From: Acidobacteriota bacterium
GTDB taxonomy: Bacteria > Acidobacteriota > Terriglobia > Acidiferrales > UBA7541
Direction: 5' to 3'
Length of the DNA: 64,000 nucleotides
Assembly (NCBI GenBank): GCA_003154775.1
Contig: PMES01000035.1
Span: forward strand, 1-64,000
Under the pieces are notes generated by a model. It did no database searches and was not told the DNA's origin. It saw only the letters and a list, made by a program, of their open reading frames with translations. The stretch's first letter is position 1. Every line of letters starts with the position of its first letter. The translations under genes and the position numbers were made by a program. Positions 26,588-34,995 of this stretch are shown piece by piece.

Positions 26588-27637
26588 ATGAACGGTCCCA
26601 ACCGGAGAGAGATGATGCGGAGAATCGGCCAGACTCTCTGCGCCGGCGTTTTAGTGTGGGGCGGTCTGGCGGTGCCGCTGCTGGTGCAAGGGGACAATCC
26701 GCCGCTCGGCGATTCCGTCGGAGCCATTGAGGGCGACTCCATCTCCATCGAAGGACCGATGAGCGTGGATGTGGTGCACGGGCAGGTGCGCACCGTTTTG
26801 CGCAGCGGCAGCGATGTGCGCGTGAAAGCCGGGCAGGCGCGCATCAAGCTGGTGGAAGGGGGAGAGATCCTCATCTGCGGCCCGGCACACTTTTCCGTGC
26901 TGAAATCGGGCGGCGCGCTTACGCTGGCGCTGGAGGGCGGCGTAATTCACGCGCACCTGGAGAATGATCTGGCGCTGACGGTCTATACCCCACAGATTCA
27001 GGCGCGGCCCATCTCGATCGGGAACGGTCCGGAGGATGTGCTGGTGGGCCTGGATTCCTCGGGTGCCATGTGCATTCGCGCGAACAAAGGGGCGGTGCGC
27101 ATCGAGCAGCAGTTGACCGGGCAGAGCGTGCTGGTGCCGCAAAACGGCGATGTTTCGTTGAGCAACGGACAGCTTGAAAGCTTGCGAACAGCGGCGGGAA
27201 GTTGCACCTGCGAAGAACAGGCAGCGGCAATTCCGGCGCAAACTGCCAGCGAAGTCAGCGTGCTGGCCTCACCGGAGGAGATCAAGAAAGCGGCTGAGGA
27301 GCGGAAAGTCGATCAGCCGCCGGCGACTGTGCCGCCCCCCGCGGAGAAGCAAGAACCTGTCTACCAGGTGTTTATGCCACCGCTGCGCTACGACGCGAAT
27401 GCCAAGGCGCAGCCCGACTATGACCCCAGCTTGATTGTGCTGGTGCGTCGGGTGCGCGTGAGGCCCACGCTGATTTTCCAGGGCAAAGTGGAGGGCGATC
27501 CGGTGGTCGCGCAAGCCACGCCACCTCCCGCGCCACCCGCGCGCCAGAAACCTGCCGCCGCGCAGAAGCCTGTCGATGATGGGACATGGAACCGCGTGAA
27601 GACCTACTGGCGCAAGCTTTGGTCGCCCAGCTCGTAA
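26588..27637 (+). CDS. Secreted FecR-like domain protein
   Basis: 349 aa from ATG 26588. Two arginines precede a signal sequence (RRIGQTLCAGVLVWGGLAVPLLVQG). The FecR-like beta domain runs from about 45 to 200: DSISIEGPMSVDVVHGQVRTVLRSGSDVRVKAGQAR, then HAHLENDLALTVYTPQIQARP. A CTC pair sits at about residue 209. The remainder is a Pro/Ala/Lys-rich linker with a conserved-looking block (VYQVFMPPLRYDANAK ... LIVLVRRVRVRPTLIFQGKV). No sigma factor or receptor is adjacent. Function unknown; it probably lies in the periplasm. Confidence 0.72.
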   Translation: MNGPNRREMMRRIGQTLCAGVLVWGGLAVPLLVQGDNPPLGDSVGAIEGDSISIEGPMSVDVVHGQVRTVLRSGSDVRVKAGQARIKLVEGGEILICGPAHFSVLKSGGALTLALEGGVIHAHLENDLALTVYTPQIQARPISIGNGPEDVLVGLDSSGAMCIRANKGAVRIEQQLTGQSVLVPQNGDVSLSNGQLESLRTAAGSCTCEEQAAAIPAQTASEVSVLASPEEIKKAAEERKVDQPPATVPPPAEKQEPVYQVFMPPLRYDANAKAQPDYDPSLIVLVRRVRVRPTLIFQGKVEGDPVVAQATPPPAPPARQKPAAAQKPVDDGTWNRVKTYWRKLWSPSS

Positions 27638-27706
27638 GCCCGTCGGCCGGGTTGACAGCCATGACGATAGCAGGAAGCAATCAATGGACCACGGGAGCCA
27701 AATAAA

Positions 27707-28369
27707 ATGTGGCGCGGACTGATGATTTTGGGTGGCGTGATCGCCCTGTGGTTTCTTGTGTATCCGCAAAGCTTTGTGGCTCTGTGGACGGGGCGCCGGA
27801 TGCCGGCCTCCAAATGGGATGTTTTCTTTGCAAGGCTTGGCGGCGGAGTTTTCATTTGGATTGAGGTTTCGGCATTTATCAATCGGGTGAGCAGTAGGGC
27901 GACCCATGCCACTCTGGCCCCGGTCTGGGGCGTCATCGGGATCTGCGGAGTTGCCTTTCTTGGATACCAACTTGCCAGTCAGATAATGTCCAAGCGTGAT
28001 CAAGAAGTATTATCCGAGGAGCCAGCCCGAAGCATTTCCGAAACGGAAACGGCGGAAGAAGCAACAGCTCGCTACAGGGCCGCGTGGCGGAAATACCGAA
28101 GACTGCGTCTTGAGTTCCCCCTCAGCATTCCTGGCTGGTTTGTTTTTAGCGAGTTGCTCGGCGGCATATTCTGGTTTTTCGGGTGGAATCAGAAGGTCGC
28201 GATGGTTTTCATTCTCGCTTACATACCGTACATGTCGGTTGTGGGCTGGCAATGGGCCTATTGGCAATGCCCGCGCTGCAACAAAGCGTTCAGGGGGAGA
28301 TACCCCTTCTATCCGAAGCGCTGTTATTACTGCGGGCTGCCGAAGTGGGCGGAGTCGCCGGATGAATAG
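27707..28369 (+). CDS. Membrane protein with C-terminal zinc ribbon, family member 1
   Basis: A 220-aa protein with membrane segments at the N-terminus (MILGGVIALWFLVYPQSF), in the middle (VWGVIGICGVAFLGYQLA), and after residue 150 (IPGWFVFSELLGGIFWFFGW; MVFILAYIPYMSVVGWQW). The C-terminus is a short zinc ribbon: WQCPRCNKAF...KRCYYCGLPKWA. The same ending, WQCPRC...RRCVHCGLAKFA, closes the small protein at 34675-34995. The gene's base composition looks lower in GC than its neighbours. Function unknown. Confidence 0.75.
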   Translation: MWRGLMILGGVIALWFLVYPQSFVALWTGRRMPASKWDVFFARLGGGVFIWIEVSAFINRVSSRATHATLAPVWGVIGICGVAFLGYQLASQIMSKRDQEVLSEEPARSISETETAEEATARYRAAWRKYRRLRLEFPLSIPGWFVFSELLGGIFWFFGWNQKVAMVFILAYIPYMSVVGWQWAYWQCPRCNKAFRGRYPFYPKRCYYCGLPKWAESPDE

Positions 28370-28496
28370 GTTTCGCAGTCAAAGTGTGAACACCTACGGC
28401 GCGTGAACCAGCCTTTTACAAACGATAGAATGACGGGCATAGCGCCTGACTTCTGATGAGCGCTGGTCGACTGGAAACCACCCGGCCTCTTGGCGT

Positions 28497-30176
28497 CTAC
28501 ATCCCTTCGTAGTTGGGCCCGCCGCCACCTTCGGGGACGACCCAATCGATGATCTGGTAGGGATCGGCGATGTCGCACGTTTTGCAATGGACGCAATTGG
28601 CGGCGTTGATCTTCAGCTTCAGCGCGCCGCCATCATTGGCCATTTCGTAAACCGCCGCGGGACAAAAATATTGGCAGGGATTGCCGTACTCTTCCACGCA
28701 GCGGGTGGCGCAGATATTCAGGTCGCGCACCTTCAGATGGCAGGGCTGGTCCTCGTCGTGGCGCGTTCCGGAATGATAAACGTCGGTCAGGCGGTCGAAG
28801 GTGAGCTTGCCATCGCCCTTGAAGCGCTCCGGCGCGGGCCGCCCGTGAATTTTGCCGTAGGCTTCGTGGCCGGCGTGCGCGCGCATCGGGTCAATCAGGC
28901 CGCGTCCACCGGTGATTTGTTGCAAACCGCTATGGAAGAAGCCGTCCAGCAAGCCGTTGCGGAAAGACTGGTGAAAATTCCGCACCTTCCACAGCTCCGT
29001 CTTGATGTAGCTGTGATCGATTTTCTCTTTGTAGGCTTGCAGCGTTTTGGCGGAGTAGTCTTCTTTCTTGAGCGCTTCAAAAATCGTTTCGGCGGCCAGC
29101 ATGCCGCTCTTCATGGCCAGGTGCACGCCCTTCAGGCGCTGCGAATCGAGGAAGCTGCCGGAATCGCCGACGATGAGGCCGCCGTCAACATAGTTGCGCG
29201 GCATGGCGTACCAGCCGCCGTAGGGCAGCGATTTTGCTCCGTAGCGCATCAACTGGCCGCCGTCCAGCAGATTGCGCACAAAAGGATGCGTCTTCCAGGT
29301 CTGAAACGCCGCGTGGGGATCGAATCGCGGGTCTTCGTACTCCAGCGCGATCACCAGACCAATGGAGACGCGATTGTTCTGCAAGCCGTAAATCCAGCCG
29401 CCGCCGTACATCTTTGAAGAAACGGGCCAGCCAAGCGTGTGGGCCACGAAACCCGGCTGGATTTTACCCGGCGGCACTTCCCACAATTCCTTGATGCCGA
29501 TGCCGTAGCTTTGCGGATTGATATTGTCGAGCTTCTTCTTCGTCACGAGTTGCTTCGTGAGCGAGCCGCGCGTGCCTTCCGCCAGCACGGTGACCTTGGC
29601 GCGCAATTCGTAGCCGGGCGTGTAGTTGTCCTTGGGTTTGCCGTTTTTGTCGAGGCCCTTGTCTTCCGTGATGACGCCCGCGATGCCATTGCCAGAGTAA
29701 ATCAACTCCGCGCCGCCAAATTCCTTGAACAGGTTTACGCCCGCGGATTCCACCAGCCCGCCCATCCACTTCACCAGCTTGCTGAGCGAGATGACGTAAT
29801 TCCCCGCGTTGTTGAAGGGCGGCGGTGTGATCGGGATGCGATAGGACGACTTTTGCGTGAAGATGAGCGCGGCGGAATCGGTCACCGGCGTGTCCAGCGG
29901 CGCGGTCTTCGCGAAGTCCGGCACGAGCTCCGCCAGCGCCGAGGGGTTCATGATCGCGCCGGAAAGCTGGTGCGCGCCGATCTCGCGGCCCTTTTCCAGC
30001 ACGTAAATATTTTCCGCGGAAAGTTCCGGCTTGCTTGCCCCGAGCGAAGCCGAGGGGGCGCCGCTGGCATTGTGCCGCTTGATGAGATTTGCCAGGTGCA
30101 GCGCGCAGGAGAGGCCGGCCGGCCCGGCGCCCACGATCAGTACGTCGGCTTCCAATTGTTCGCGTTGCATGGGCAT
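28497..30176 (-). CDS. Electron transfer flavoprotein-ubiquinone oxidoreductase
   Basis: Membrane-associated flavoprotein passing electrons from reduced ETF to the quinone pool; 559 aa. The FAD Rossmann motif is VLIVGAGPAGLSCALHLA. VLEKGREIGAHQLSGAIM is the family block after it. The quinone/membrane-binding middle contains IGIKELWEVPPGKIQPG and KMYGGGWIYGLQNN. The C-terminal 4Fe-4S cluster uses CATRCVEEYGNPCQYFCP and CVHCKTCDIADP, the ferredoxin-type end of ETF-QO. Located near etfA and etfB on the same strand, fitting beta-oxidation electron flow. Confidence 0.97.
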   Translation of the reverse strand: MPMQREQLEADVLIVGAGPAGLSCALHLANLIKRHNASGAPSASLGASKPELSAENIYVLEKGREIGAHQLSGAIMNPSALAELVPDFAKTAPLDTPVTDSAALIFTQKSSYRIPITPPPFNNAGNYVISLSKLVKWMGGLVESAGVNLFKEFGGAELIYSGNGIAGVITEDKGLDKNGKPKDNYTPGYELRAKVTVLAEGTRGSLTKQLVTKKKLDNINPQSYGIGIKELWEVPPGKIQPGFVAHTLGWPVSSKMYGGGWIYGLQNNRVSIGLVIALEYEDPRFDPHAAFQTWKTHPFVRNLLDGGQLMRYGAKSLPYGGWYAMPRNYVDGGLIVGDSGSFLDSQRLKGVHLAMKSGMLAAETIFEALKKEDYSAKTLQAYKEKIDHSYIKTELWKVRNFHQSFRNGLLDGFFHSGLQQITGGRGLIDPMRAHAGHEAYGKIHGRPAPERFKGDGKLTFDRLTDVYHSGTRHDEDQPCHLKVRDLNICATRCVEEYGNPCQYFCPAAVYEMANDGGALKLKINAANCVHCKTCDIADPYQIIDWVVPEGGGGPNYEGM

Positions 30177-30200
30177 GCCGCGATTCTAGCAAACTAGGAG

Positions 30201-30254
30201 AGATCCCTCGACTCCGGGCCGACAAACCCCGCCGGCCCTTCGCTCGGGATGACA
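30201..30254. repeat. TGTCATTCCGAGCG-family repeat with internal expansion
   Basis: GATCCCTCG and CTTCGCTCGGGATGACA are the two arms of the family separated by a GC-rich insert (ACTCCGGGCCGACAAACCCCGCCGG). It lies between ETF-QO and the GIY-YIG gene. Confidence 0.65.
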
Positions 30255-30323
30255 TCGTGGGTCATTTGTGTTTCGGCAAAAGAAGTGCCAGATTGTCAGC
30301 GCCGGAATATTTGTCAGGTCTAG

Positions 30324-30608
30324 ATGGTCTATCACGTTTACATTATGACGAGCGAGTCCGCCGCCCTTTACATCGGTGTCACGAATCTCCTTGAAAGGCG
30401 CGTCGCCGAACACAAAGCCGGGGTAATTTCGGGCTTCTCTGAAAAATATAAAACAAAGAAACTCGTGTATTTCGAACCATTCGGAGATAGCCGCAACGCC
30501 ATCGCGCGAGAGAAACAACTGAAGCGCTGGCGCAGGGAGAAAAAGGTTGTTCTCATCGAAAAGGTGAATCCCACCTGGCGAGATCTAAGCGAAGATTTCA
30601 ACCACTGA
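30324..30608 (+). CDS. GIY-YIG nuclease superfamily protein, UPF0213-like
   Basis: A 94-aa single-domain protein. VYHVYIMTSESAALYIGVTNLLERRVAEHK holds the GIY-YIG core with the conserved Arg. FEPFGDSRNAIAREKQLKRWRREKKVVLIE contains the catalytic Glu context of YhbQ-like proteins. Stand-alone members of this group are common in repeat-rich genomes; their role, perhaps in DNA repair or repeat dynamics, is unsettled. Here it is flanked on both sides by dispersed repeats (30201 and 30655). Confidence 0.9.
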   Translation: MVYHVYIMTSESAALYIGVTNLLERRVAEHKAGVISGFSEKYKTKKLVYFEPFGDSRNAIAREKQLKRWRREKKVVLIEKVNPTWRDLSEDFNH

Positions 30609-30654
30609 AAGAGGCAATCACATCGTCAGGGCTTGTTCCCAAATGGTCCCAACT

Positions 30655-30717
30655 CACTGTCATTCCGACCGGAGTCCCGGCGGTCTTTGCCGGGACGGAG
30701 TGGAGGAATCTCTCATT
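30655..30717. repeat. TGTCATTCCGACCGGAG variant of the dispersed repeat
   Basis: TGTCATTCCGACC...GAGTGGAGGAATCTCTC has the family ends with a different interior (CCCGGCGGTCTTTGCCGGG, itself a hairpin). It follows the GIY-YIG gene directly. Confidence 0.65.
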
Positions 30718-30743
30718 CTCTTCTGCGCAAGCCGGATTGCGTG

Positions 30744-30932
30744 TCAGGAAGAAGGGGCTTGGCCCTCTGTGTGACCCTCGTTCGCGATCATGATGAACAC
30801 CTGCGTCAATTCCGCAAGCGCGGAATCACGAGACTCCATCAAGGCGTAGCATCCAGGAATCGCGGGAATCTCCGCAACCCAGGAGCCATCTTCCTGGCGA
30901 TAGAGGACCGTCTTGTAGTCTTGGCTGGTCAT
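30744..30932 (-). CDS. HicB-like single-domain protein, orphan
   Basis: A 62-aa protein starting at MTSQDYK. YKTVLYRQEDGSWVAEIPAIPGCYALMESRDSALAELTQVFIMI matches the HicB N-terminal fold (VxxxEDGxWxAxxPxxPGCxxxGxT). There is no C-terminal DNA-binding domain and no HicA toxin on either side, so a working toxin-antitoxin pair is unlikely here. Such solo HicB folds are widespread and of unknown role. It sits 44 bp downstream of etfA on the same strand. Confidence 0.75.
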   Translation of the reverse strand: MTSQDYKTVLYRQEDGSWVAEIPAIPGCYALMESRDSALAELTQVFIMIANEGHTEGQAPSS

Positions 30933-30976
30933 GCCACTCGTCGAATTATACGACACTCCGGCGCGGCGGTCTCGCC

Positions 30977-31963
30977 TTACGCCTTCGTTTTGTGCAGTTC
31001 CTCGGTGAGGGCGGGCATGACTTCAAAGATATCTCCGACGATGCCATAGTCGGCGATTTCAAAGATGGGGGCGTTCTGGTCCTTGTTTACGGCGACGATG
31101 GTGCGCGAGCCCTTCATACCCACGACATGCTGGATGGCGCCGCTGATGCCCAGCGCCAGATACAATTTCGGCGCCACGGTTTGCCCGGAGCTGCCAATCT
31201 GCCGCTCCATCGGGAGCCAGCCTTCATCGCAGATCGGGCGAGAAGCGGCGATTTCCGCGCCTAGCGCCTTGGCTAGCGCTTCCGCTTGCGCGATATTCTC
31301 CGGCGCTTTGATGCCGCGGCCGATCGCGACGATCAGCGGGGCTTGCGTGAGGTCCACGGCCGACTTTGCTTCCTTGAACAGCTCCAGTGGCTTGGTGCGA
31401 ATGTCGCCGGCGTTCAATGCCACCTTCGCGGCGTTGACGGACGCTTTTCCGCCGGGATGAGCGGCGAGCAAATCGGCGCGAAACGCTCCCGACTGGAACG
31501 ATACAAACCAGGGCGCCGCTCCCGTGAAAGTAACGTCCGCCGCCGTTTTGCCCTGGAACATCTGGCGCACAAAGACCAGCTTGCCTCCTTCGCTGCGGAA
31601 GCCGACGCAATCGCCGATCATGCCCTTGCCGAGCGAGGCCGCCAGCTTCGGCGCAAAATCGCGCACTTGGTAGGTGTGCGGGAAGAGCACCAGGTCCGGC
31701 TTGGCTGCTTCGATCACCTGCTTCAGCGCCACGCAATAGCCGTCGGGCGTGTAGCTCTCCAGCAGATCGTGCTCAACGAGCATAACTTCCGCGACGTTCT
31801 TCAACGCCAATTCCTCCGCGAACGGCGCCACGCCTTTGCCAATCACGGCCGCGCTAACGGCCCCCGACGTCGCTGCGGCGATCTGCTGCGCCGCCACCAG
31901 CGTCTCGAAACTGGTGTTGTTCCACTTGCCTTGCCGCTGTTCGGTAATAACGAGGATCTTCAT
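30977..31963 (-). CDS. etfA: Electron transfer flavoprotein subunit alpha
   Basis: FAD-binding subunit of ETF, 328 aa, accepting electrons from acyl-CoA dehydrogenases. MKILVITEQRQGKWNNTSFETLVAAQQIA begins the alpha-subunit nucleotide-fold domain. The C-terminal FAD domain carries VAIGRGIKAPENIAQAEALAKALGAEIAASRPICDEGWLP, IGSSGQTVAPKLYLALGISGAIQH and VAVNKDQNAPIFEIADYGIVGD. GGGAGA lies eight bases before the start. Follows etfB after a repeat-containing gap of 152 bp. Confidence 0.97.
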   Translation of the reverse strand: MKILVITEQRQGKWNNTSFETLVAAQQIAAATSGAVSAAVIGKGVAPFAEELALKNVAEVMLVEHDLLESYTPDGYCVALKQVIEAAKPDLVLFPHTYQVRDFAPKLAASLGKGMIGDCVGFRSEGGKLVFVRQMFQGKTAADVTFTGAAPWFVSFQSGAFRADLLAAHPGGKASVNAAKVALNAGDIRTKPLELFKEAKSAVDLTQAPLIVAIGRGIKAPENIAQAEALAKALGAEIAASRPICDEGWLPMERQIGSSGQTVAPKLYLALGISGAIQHVVGMKGSRTIVAVNKDQNAPIFEIADYGIVGDIFEVMPALTEELHKTKA

Positions 31964-31986
31964 GGTTAACGTCTCCCGAACCTGCC

Positions 31987-32093
31987 ACTAGCTGTCATCC
32001 TGAGCGAAGCGAAGGATCTCAACTGATCAATCACCTCGATTTCCCATTCGGCTGAGATTCTTCGGCGAACCTCACCGGTTTGCCTCAGAATGA
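31987..32093. repeat. Full-length TGTCAT...ATGACA palindromic repeat between etfB and etfA
   Basis: TGTCATCCTGAGCGAAGCGAAGGATCTCA at one end and TGAGATTCTTCGGCGAACCTCACCGG...CTCAGAATGACA at the other form imperfect terminal inverted repeats around a short AT-rich centre. It is located inside an operon-like gene pair. Confidence 0.8.
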
Positions 32094-32115
32094 CACCCGT
32101 CAAACTGACCAGCCT

Positions 32116-32880
32116 TTAGATCACCCGCGCTTCGAACTTCAGCTTCTCAACCAATTTGGCGGCCATTTCCTTGGGCGTGCCGGTCAGGAATTCCGTCTTC
32201 TTGGTTTTCGTGGGCACATAAATTCTCTCGATCTTTTGCGTCGGCTCGATGACCACGCCGAGCGACTCTCGCGTCACGACTGCAATCTCCTTCTTCTTCG
32301 CGGCCATGATGCCCTTCAGCGTGGCGTAGCGCACCTTGTTGATGCCAGACTGAATGGAAAGCACGGCCGGCAGCGGGCACTCGATCCACTGGAACCAGCC
32401 AGCCTCCAATTCGCGTTTTAGCTTCAACCTGCCGTCCAGCACTTCAATCTGCATGATGAGCGTGGCGTGCGGAAGATTCAGGAGGCCCGCAAGCAGAACG
32501 CCAGTCTGGCCGAAGCCGTGGTCATCGCTCTGCAATCCGGTCAGCACCAGGTCGCATTTTTGACTGGCAATCGCCGCGGCTAGAACCTTTGCCGCGCCCA
32601 GCGGATCGAGCTGCGCGAAATTGTCGTCGGCGATGTGAATGCCGCGATCCGCGCCCTTCGCCAACGCTTCCTTGATAGTCTGCTTCACACGCTCCGGCCC
32701 CAGCGAAAGCGCGATCACTTCCCCGCCGTGCTTTTCTTTCAGCCGCAGCGCTTCTTCCAAAGCGTAGGTGTCCGGCTCATTCATCTCGAAGCCGATGTCC
32801 GACTCCTTGATCCAGTTCCCGGCAACGGCCAGCGGCGCATCCTTCGCTGGGACCTGCTTGATACAGACAATGATGTTCAT
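32116..32880 (-). CDS. etfB: Electron transfer flavoprotein subunit beta
   Basis: AMP-binding partner of EtfA, 254 aa. MNIIVCIKQVPAKDAPL is the standard start, followed by MNEPDTYALEEALRLKEKHGGEVIALSLGPE and KCDLVLTGLQSDDHGFGQTGVLLAGLL. The C-terminal recognition-loop region is shorter than in mitochondrial ETF but usual for bacteria. AAGGA lies eight bases before the ATG. Upstream gene of the etfB-etfA pair. Confidence 0.97.
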   Translation of the reverse strand: MNIIVCIKQVPAKDAPLAVAGNWIKESDIGFEMNEPDTYALEEALRLKEKHGGEVIALSLGPERVKQTIKEALAKGADRGIHIADDNFAQLDPLGAAKVLAAAIASQKCDLVLTGLQSDDHGFGQTGVLLAGLLNLPHATLIMQIEVLDGRLKLKRELEAGWFQWIECPLPAVLSIQSGINKVRYATLKGIMAAKKKEIAVVTRESLGVVIEPTQKIERIYVPTKTKKTEFLTGTPKEMAAKLVEKLKFEARVI

Positions 32881-32994
32881 GGGATTTTCCTTCCACCCGT
32901 GCTTCCAGGGAGGGATAAGAATTATCCAGAGCGGAGCGAAGAACCTGCCCCGTTCAGTCCAGACTGAAAACCCGCATCTGGAGCGAACGAGAGA

Positions 32995-34245
32995 CTATTT
33001 TCCGGTCCAGCGCTTGAAAATCAGAGCGGCGTTTGTTCCGCCAAAGCCAAACGAATTGGAGAGCGCGTAATCCACGGTGGCTTTGCGCGCCACGTTGGGC
33101 ACATAGTCCAGATCGCAGGCGGGATCGGGCTTTTCCTGGTTGATCGTGGGAGGCAGTATCTGATCGCGCAGGGCCAGAACGCTGATGCCCGCTTCCAGGC
33201 CTCCGGCGCCGCCAAGGAGGTGACCGGTCATGGATTTTGTGGAGCTCACGGGCAGCTTCTTGCTTATGGCGCGTTCGCCAAAGAGCCGCTTCATCGCCGT
33301 CGTTTCGATGGCGTCGCCCAGCGGCGTGGAAGTGCCGTGGGCATTCACGTAACCGATATCGTCAGGCGAAAGCTTGGCGTCCTTCAGCGCCGCCCTCATC
33401 ACGCGATATGCGCCATCGCCATTTTCGGCGGGCTGCGTGATGTGATAGGCGTCGCCGCTCATGCCGTAACCTACAATTTCGGCAAAGATCGGGGCATTGC
33501 GCTTCTGCGCGTGCTCCAGCGATTCCAGAATCAGGATGCCCGCGCCTTCGCCAACGACGAAGCCGTCACGGTCCGCGTCAAACGGTCGGCTGGCCCTTTG
33601 GGGCTCGTCATTGCGCGTGGAAAGCGCGCGCATGGAAGCAAATCCGCCAACGCCCATCGGGGTGATGGTCGCTTCGGTGCCGCCGCAGATCATCATTTCC
33701 GCGGCGCCGCGTTCGATGATCTTGAAGGAATCGCCAATCGAGTGCGCCGAGGCCGAGCAGGCCGTCGCGGTCGCCGAATTCGGCCCGCGCGCGCCATAAC
33801 GAATGGAAATGTGGCCGGAGGCCAGGTTGATGATTGCCGAGGGAATGAAGAACGGCGAAATCTTGCCCGGGCCGCCTTGCATCAGCTTGATGTGTTCGCG
33901 CTCGATGATATCGAACCCGCCGATGCCAGAGGCGATGTACACGCCCACTTCATCCAGGTCCGATTGTTCCGGCTTCCACTCGGCCATGCGGACGGCAAAA
34001 TCCGCGCTGGCCAGGGCCAACTGGATGAAGCGTCCCATCTTTTTCAGCTCTTTTTTCTCAATCCAGATGAATGGGTCGAAGTTCTTTACTTCGCCCGCGA
34101 TCTTGCAGTCAAATTCCGTGGCATCAAAATGCGTGATGTAGTCAATGCCGCTTTGCCCCGCGACCAGGTTTTTCCAGCTTTCCTCGGTCCCGATGCCCAG
34201 TGCACAGACCAAACCAACGCCCGTAACAACAACCCGGCGAGTCAA
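32995..34245 (-). CDS. fabF: 3-oxoacyl-ACP synthase II
   Basis: Condensing enzyme of fatty-acid elongation, 416 aa. The catalytic triad is Cys in TACSASAHSIGDSF, His in NAHGTSTPLGD and His in SMTGHLLGGAGG. The start is a TTG (MTRRVVVTGVGLV) with GAAGGAG upstream; no ATG or GTG is in frame nearby. It follows acpP by 36 bp, the classical acpP-fabF order. Confidence 0.97.
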   Translation of the reverse strand: MTRRVVVTGVGLVCALGIGTEESWKNLVAGQSGIDYITHFDATEFDCKIAGEVKNFDPFIWIEKKELKKMGRFIQLALASADFAVRMAEWKPEQSDLDEVGVYIASGIGGFDIIEREHIKLMQGGPGKISPFFIPSAIINLASGHISIRYGARGPNSATATACSASAHSIGDSFKIIERGAAEMMICGGTEATITPMGVGGFASMRALSTRNDEPQRASRPFDADRDGFVVGEGAGILILESLEHAQKRNAPIFAEIVGYGMSGDAYHITQPAENGDGAYRVMRAALKDAKLSPDDIGYVNAHGTSTPLGDAIETTAMKRLFGERAISKKLPVSSTKSMTGHLLGGAGGLEAGISVLALRDQILPPTINQEKPDPACDLDYVPNVARKATVDYALSNSFGFGGTNAALIFKRWTGK

Positions 34246-34281
34246 CTCGATGGCTCCTTCAAGCGGGGATTTGCGTGCGGC

Positions 34282-34524
34282 TTACTTGCCCTTGCTGTGC
34301 TTCTCAATGTACTCGACGGCGTCCTTCACGGTGGTCATCTTCTCGGCGTCCTCGTCTGGCACTTCGATGCCGAAGGCCTCTTCAAACGCCATGACCAATT
34401 CCACCTGGTCGAGCGAATCCGCGCCCAGGTCGTCCACGAACGACGCGGTCGGCGTGACCTCCGCTTCATCCACACCAAGCTGCTCGACGATGATCTGCTT
34501 TACGCGTTCTTCCACGCTGGCCAT
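34282..34524 (-). CDS. acpP: Acyl carrier protein
   Basis: An 80-aa acidic carrier of growing acyl chains. The phosphopantetheine serine lies in [19 protein letters not shown] chose the second ATG ([10 protein letters not shown]), because GGAGGA stops one base before the first ATG but seven before the second. The C-terminal Lys/Gly tail is normal. Flanked by fabF and by a zinc-ribbon membrane protein gene that separates it from fabG. Confidence 0.96.
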   Translation of the reverse strand: MASVEERVKQIIVEQLGVDEAEVTPTASFVDDLGADSLDQVELVMAFEEAFGIEVPDEDAEKMTTVKDAVEYIEKHSKGK

Positions 34525-34674
34525 GCCCATTCCTCCGCGACCCGATGTCGCATGTTCGTATTATTACTGCTTTGCACCGCATTCCGGCCCAGAGGCCGTC
34601 CTACAATCTCTTCTCGACTTGCCCAGGTAACCTGCCCATTCTAGTTACCCTATCGCGCAAGGTCAACTTGGGTT

Positions 34675-34995
34675 TCAGCTGTTGGCGAATTTCGCCAAGC
34701 CGCAGTGCACACATCGACGGGCAATGAGCGCTGTCTTTCTGTACCACCATTTGTTGCCGAAGTTCTCCCCACATCGGGGGCACTGCCACAAATTCAGTCG
34801 TGCCGAGGTAAACACGGCTGTGAAAAACCAAGCCAGCATAATCACCGCCATAACAAAACCCGTCACCCTCGATCTGCCAAAAAGGCTCTGGAGTAGCAGA
34901 CCGAGAAGTCCGAGCGGGATGATCCCAAAGACGGCAAGCAACGCCTCGTTTCTCACCCTGCGATAGTCCCGCCACTGTTCGCTGTAGTCCGCCAT
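34675..34995 (-). CDS. Small membrane protein with C-terminal zinc ribbon, family member 2
   Basis: A 106-aa protein with two membrane helices (ALLAVFGIIPLGLLGLLLQSLF and GFVMAVIMLAWFFTAVFTSA) and a C-terminal LWQCPRCGENF...ARRCVHCGLAKFA zinc ribbon. The A of its start codon is the last base of the fabG stop (TAATG), so it is translationally coupled to fabG and lies between fabG and acpP. The ribbon is nearly superposable on that of the 220-aa protein at 27707. Codon use looks less GC-biased than fabG. Function unknown. Confidence 0.8.
   Translation of the reverse strand: MADYSEQWRDYRRVRNEALLAVFGIIPLGLLGLLLQSLFGRSRVTGFVMAVIMLAWFFTAVFTSARLNLWQCPRCGENFGNKWWYRKTALIARRCVHCGLAKFANS

Noticed and set aside
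30744-30932. HicAB toxin-antitoxin system
   Set aside because: Only a HicB-like fold is present; no HicA frame on either side.
32953-32968. TTCAGTC/GACTGAA palindrome downstream of etfB's start
   Set aside because: Short, no T-run in the right direction, no second copy; not enough for an operator or terminator call.
33220-34644. 474-aa plus-strand ORF opposite fabF and acpP
   Set aside because: Antisense shadow of two certain genes.
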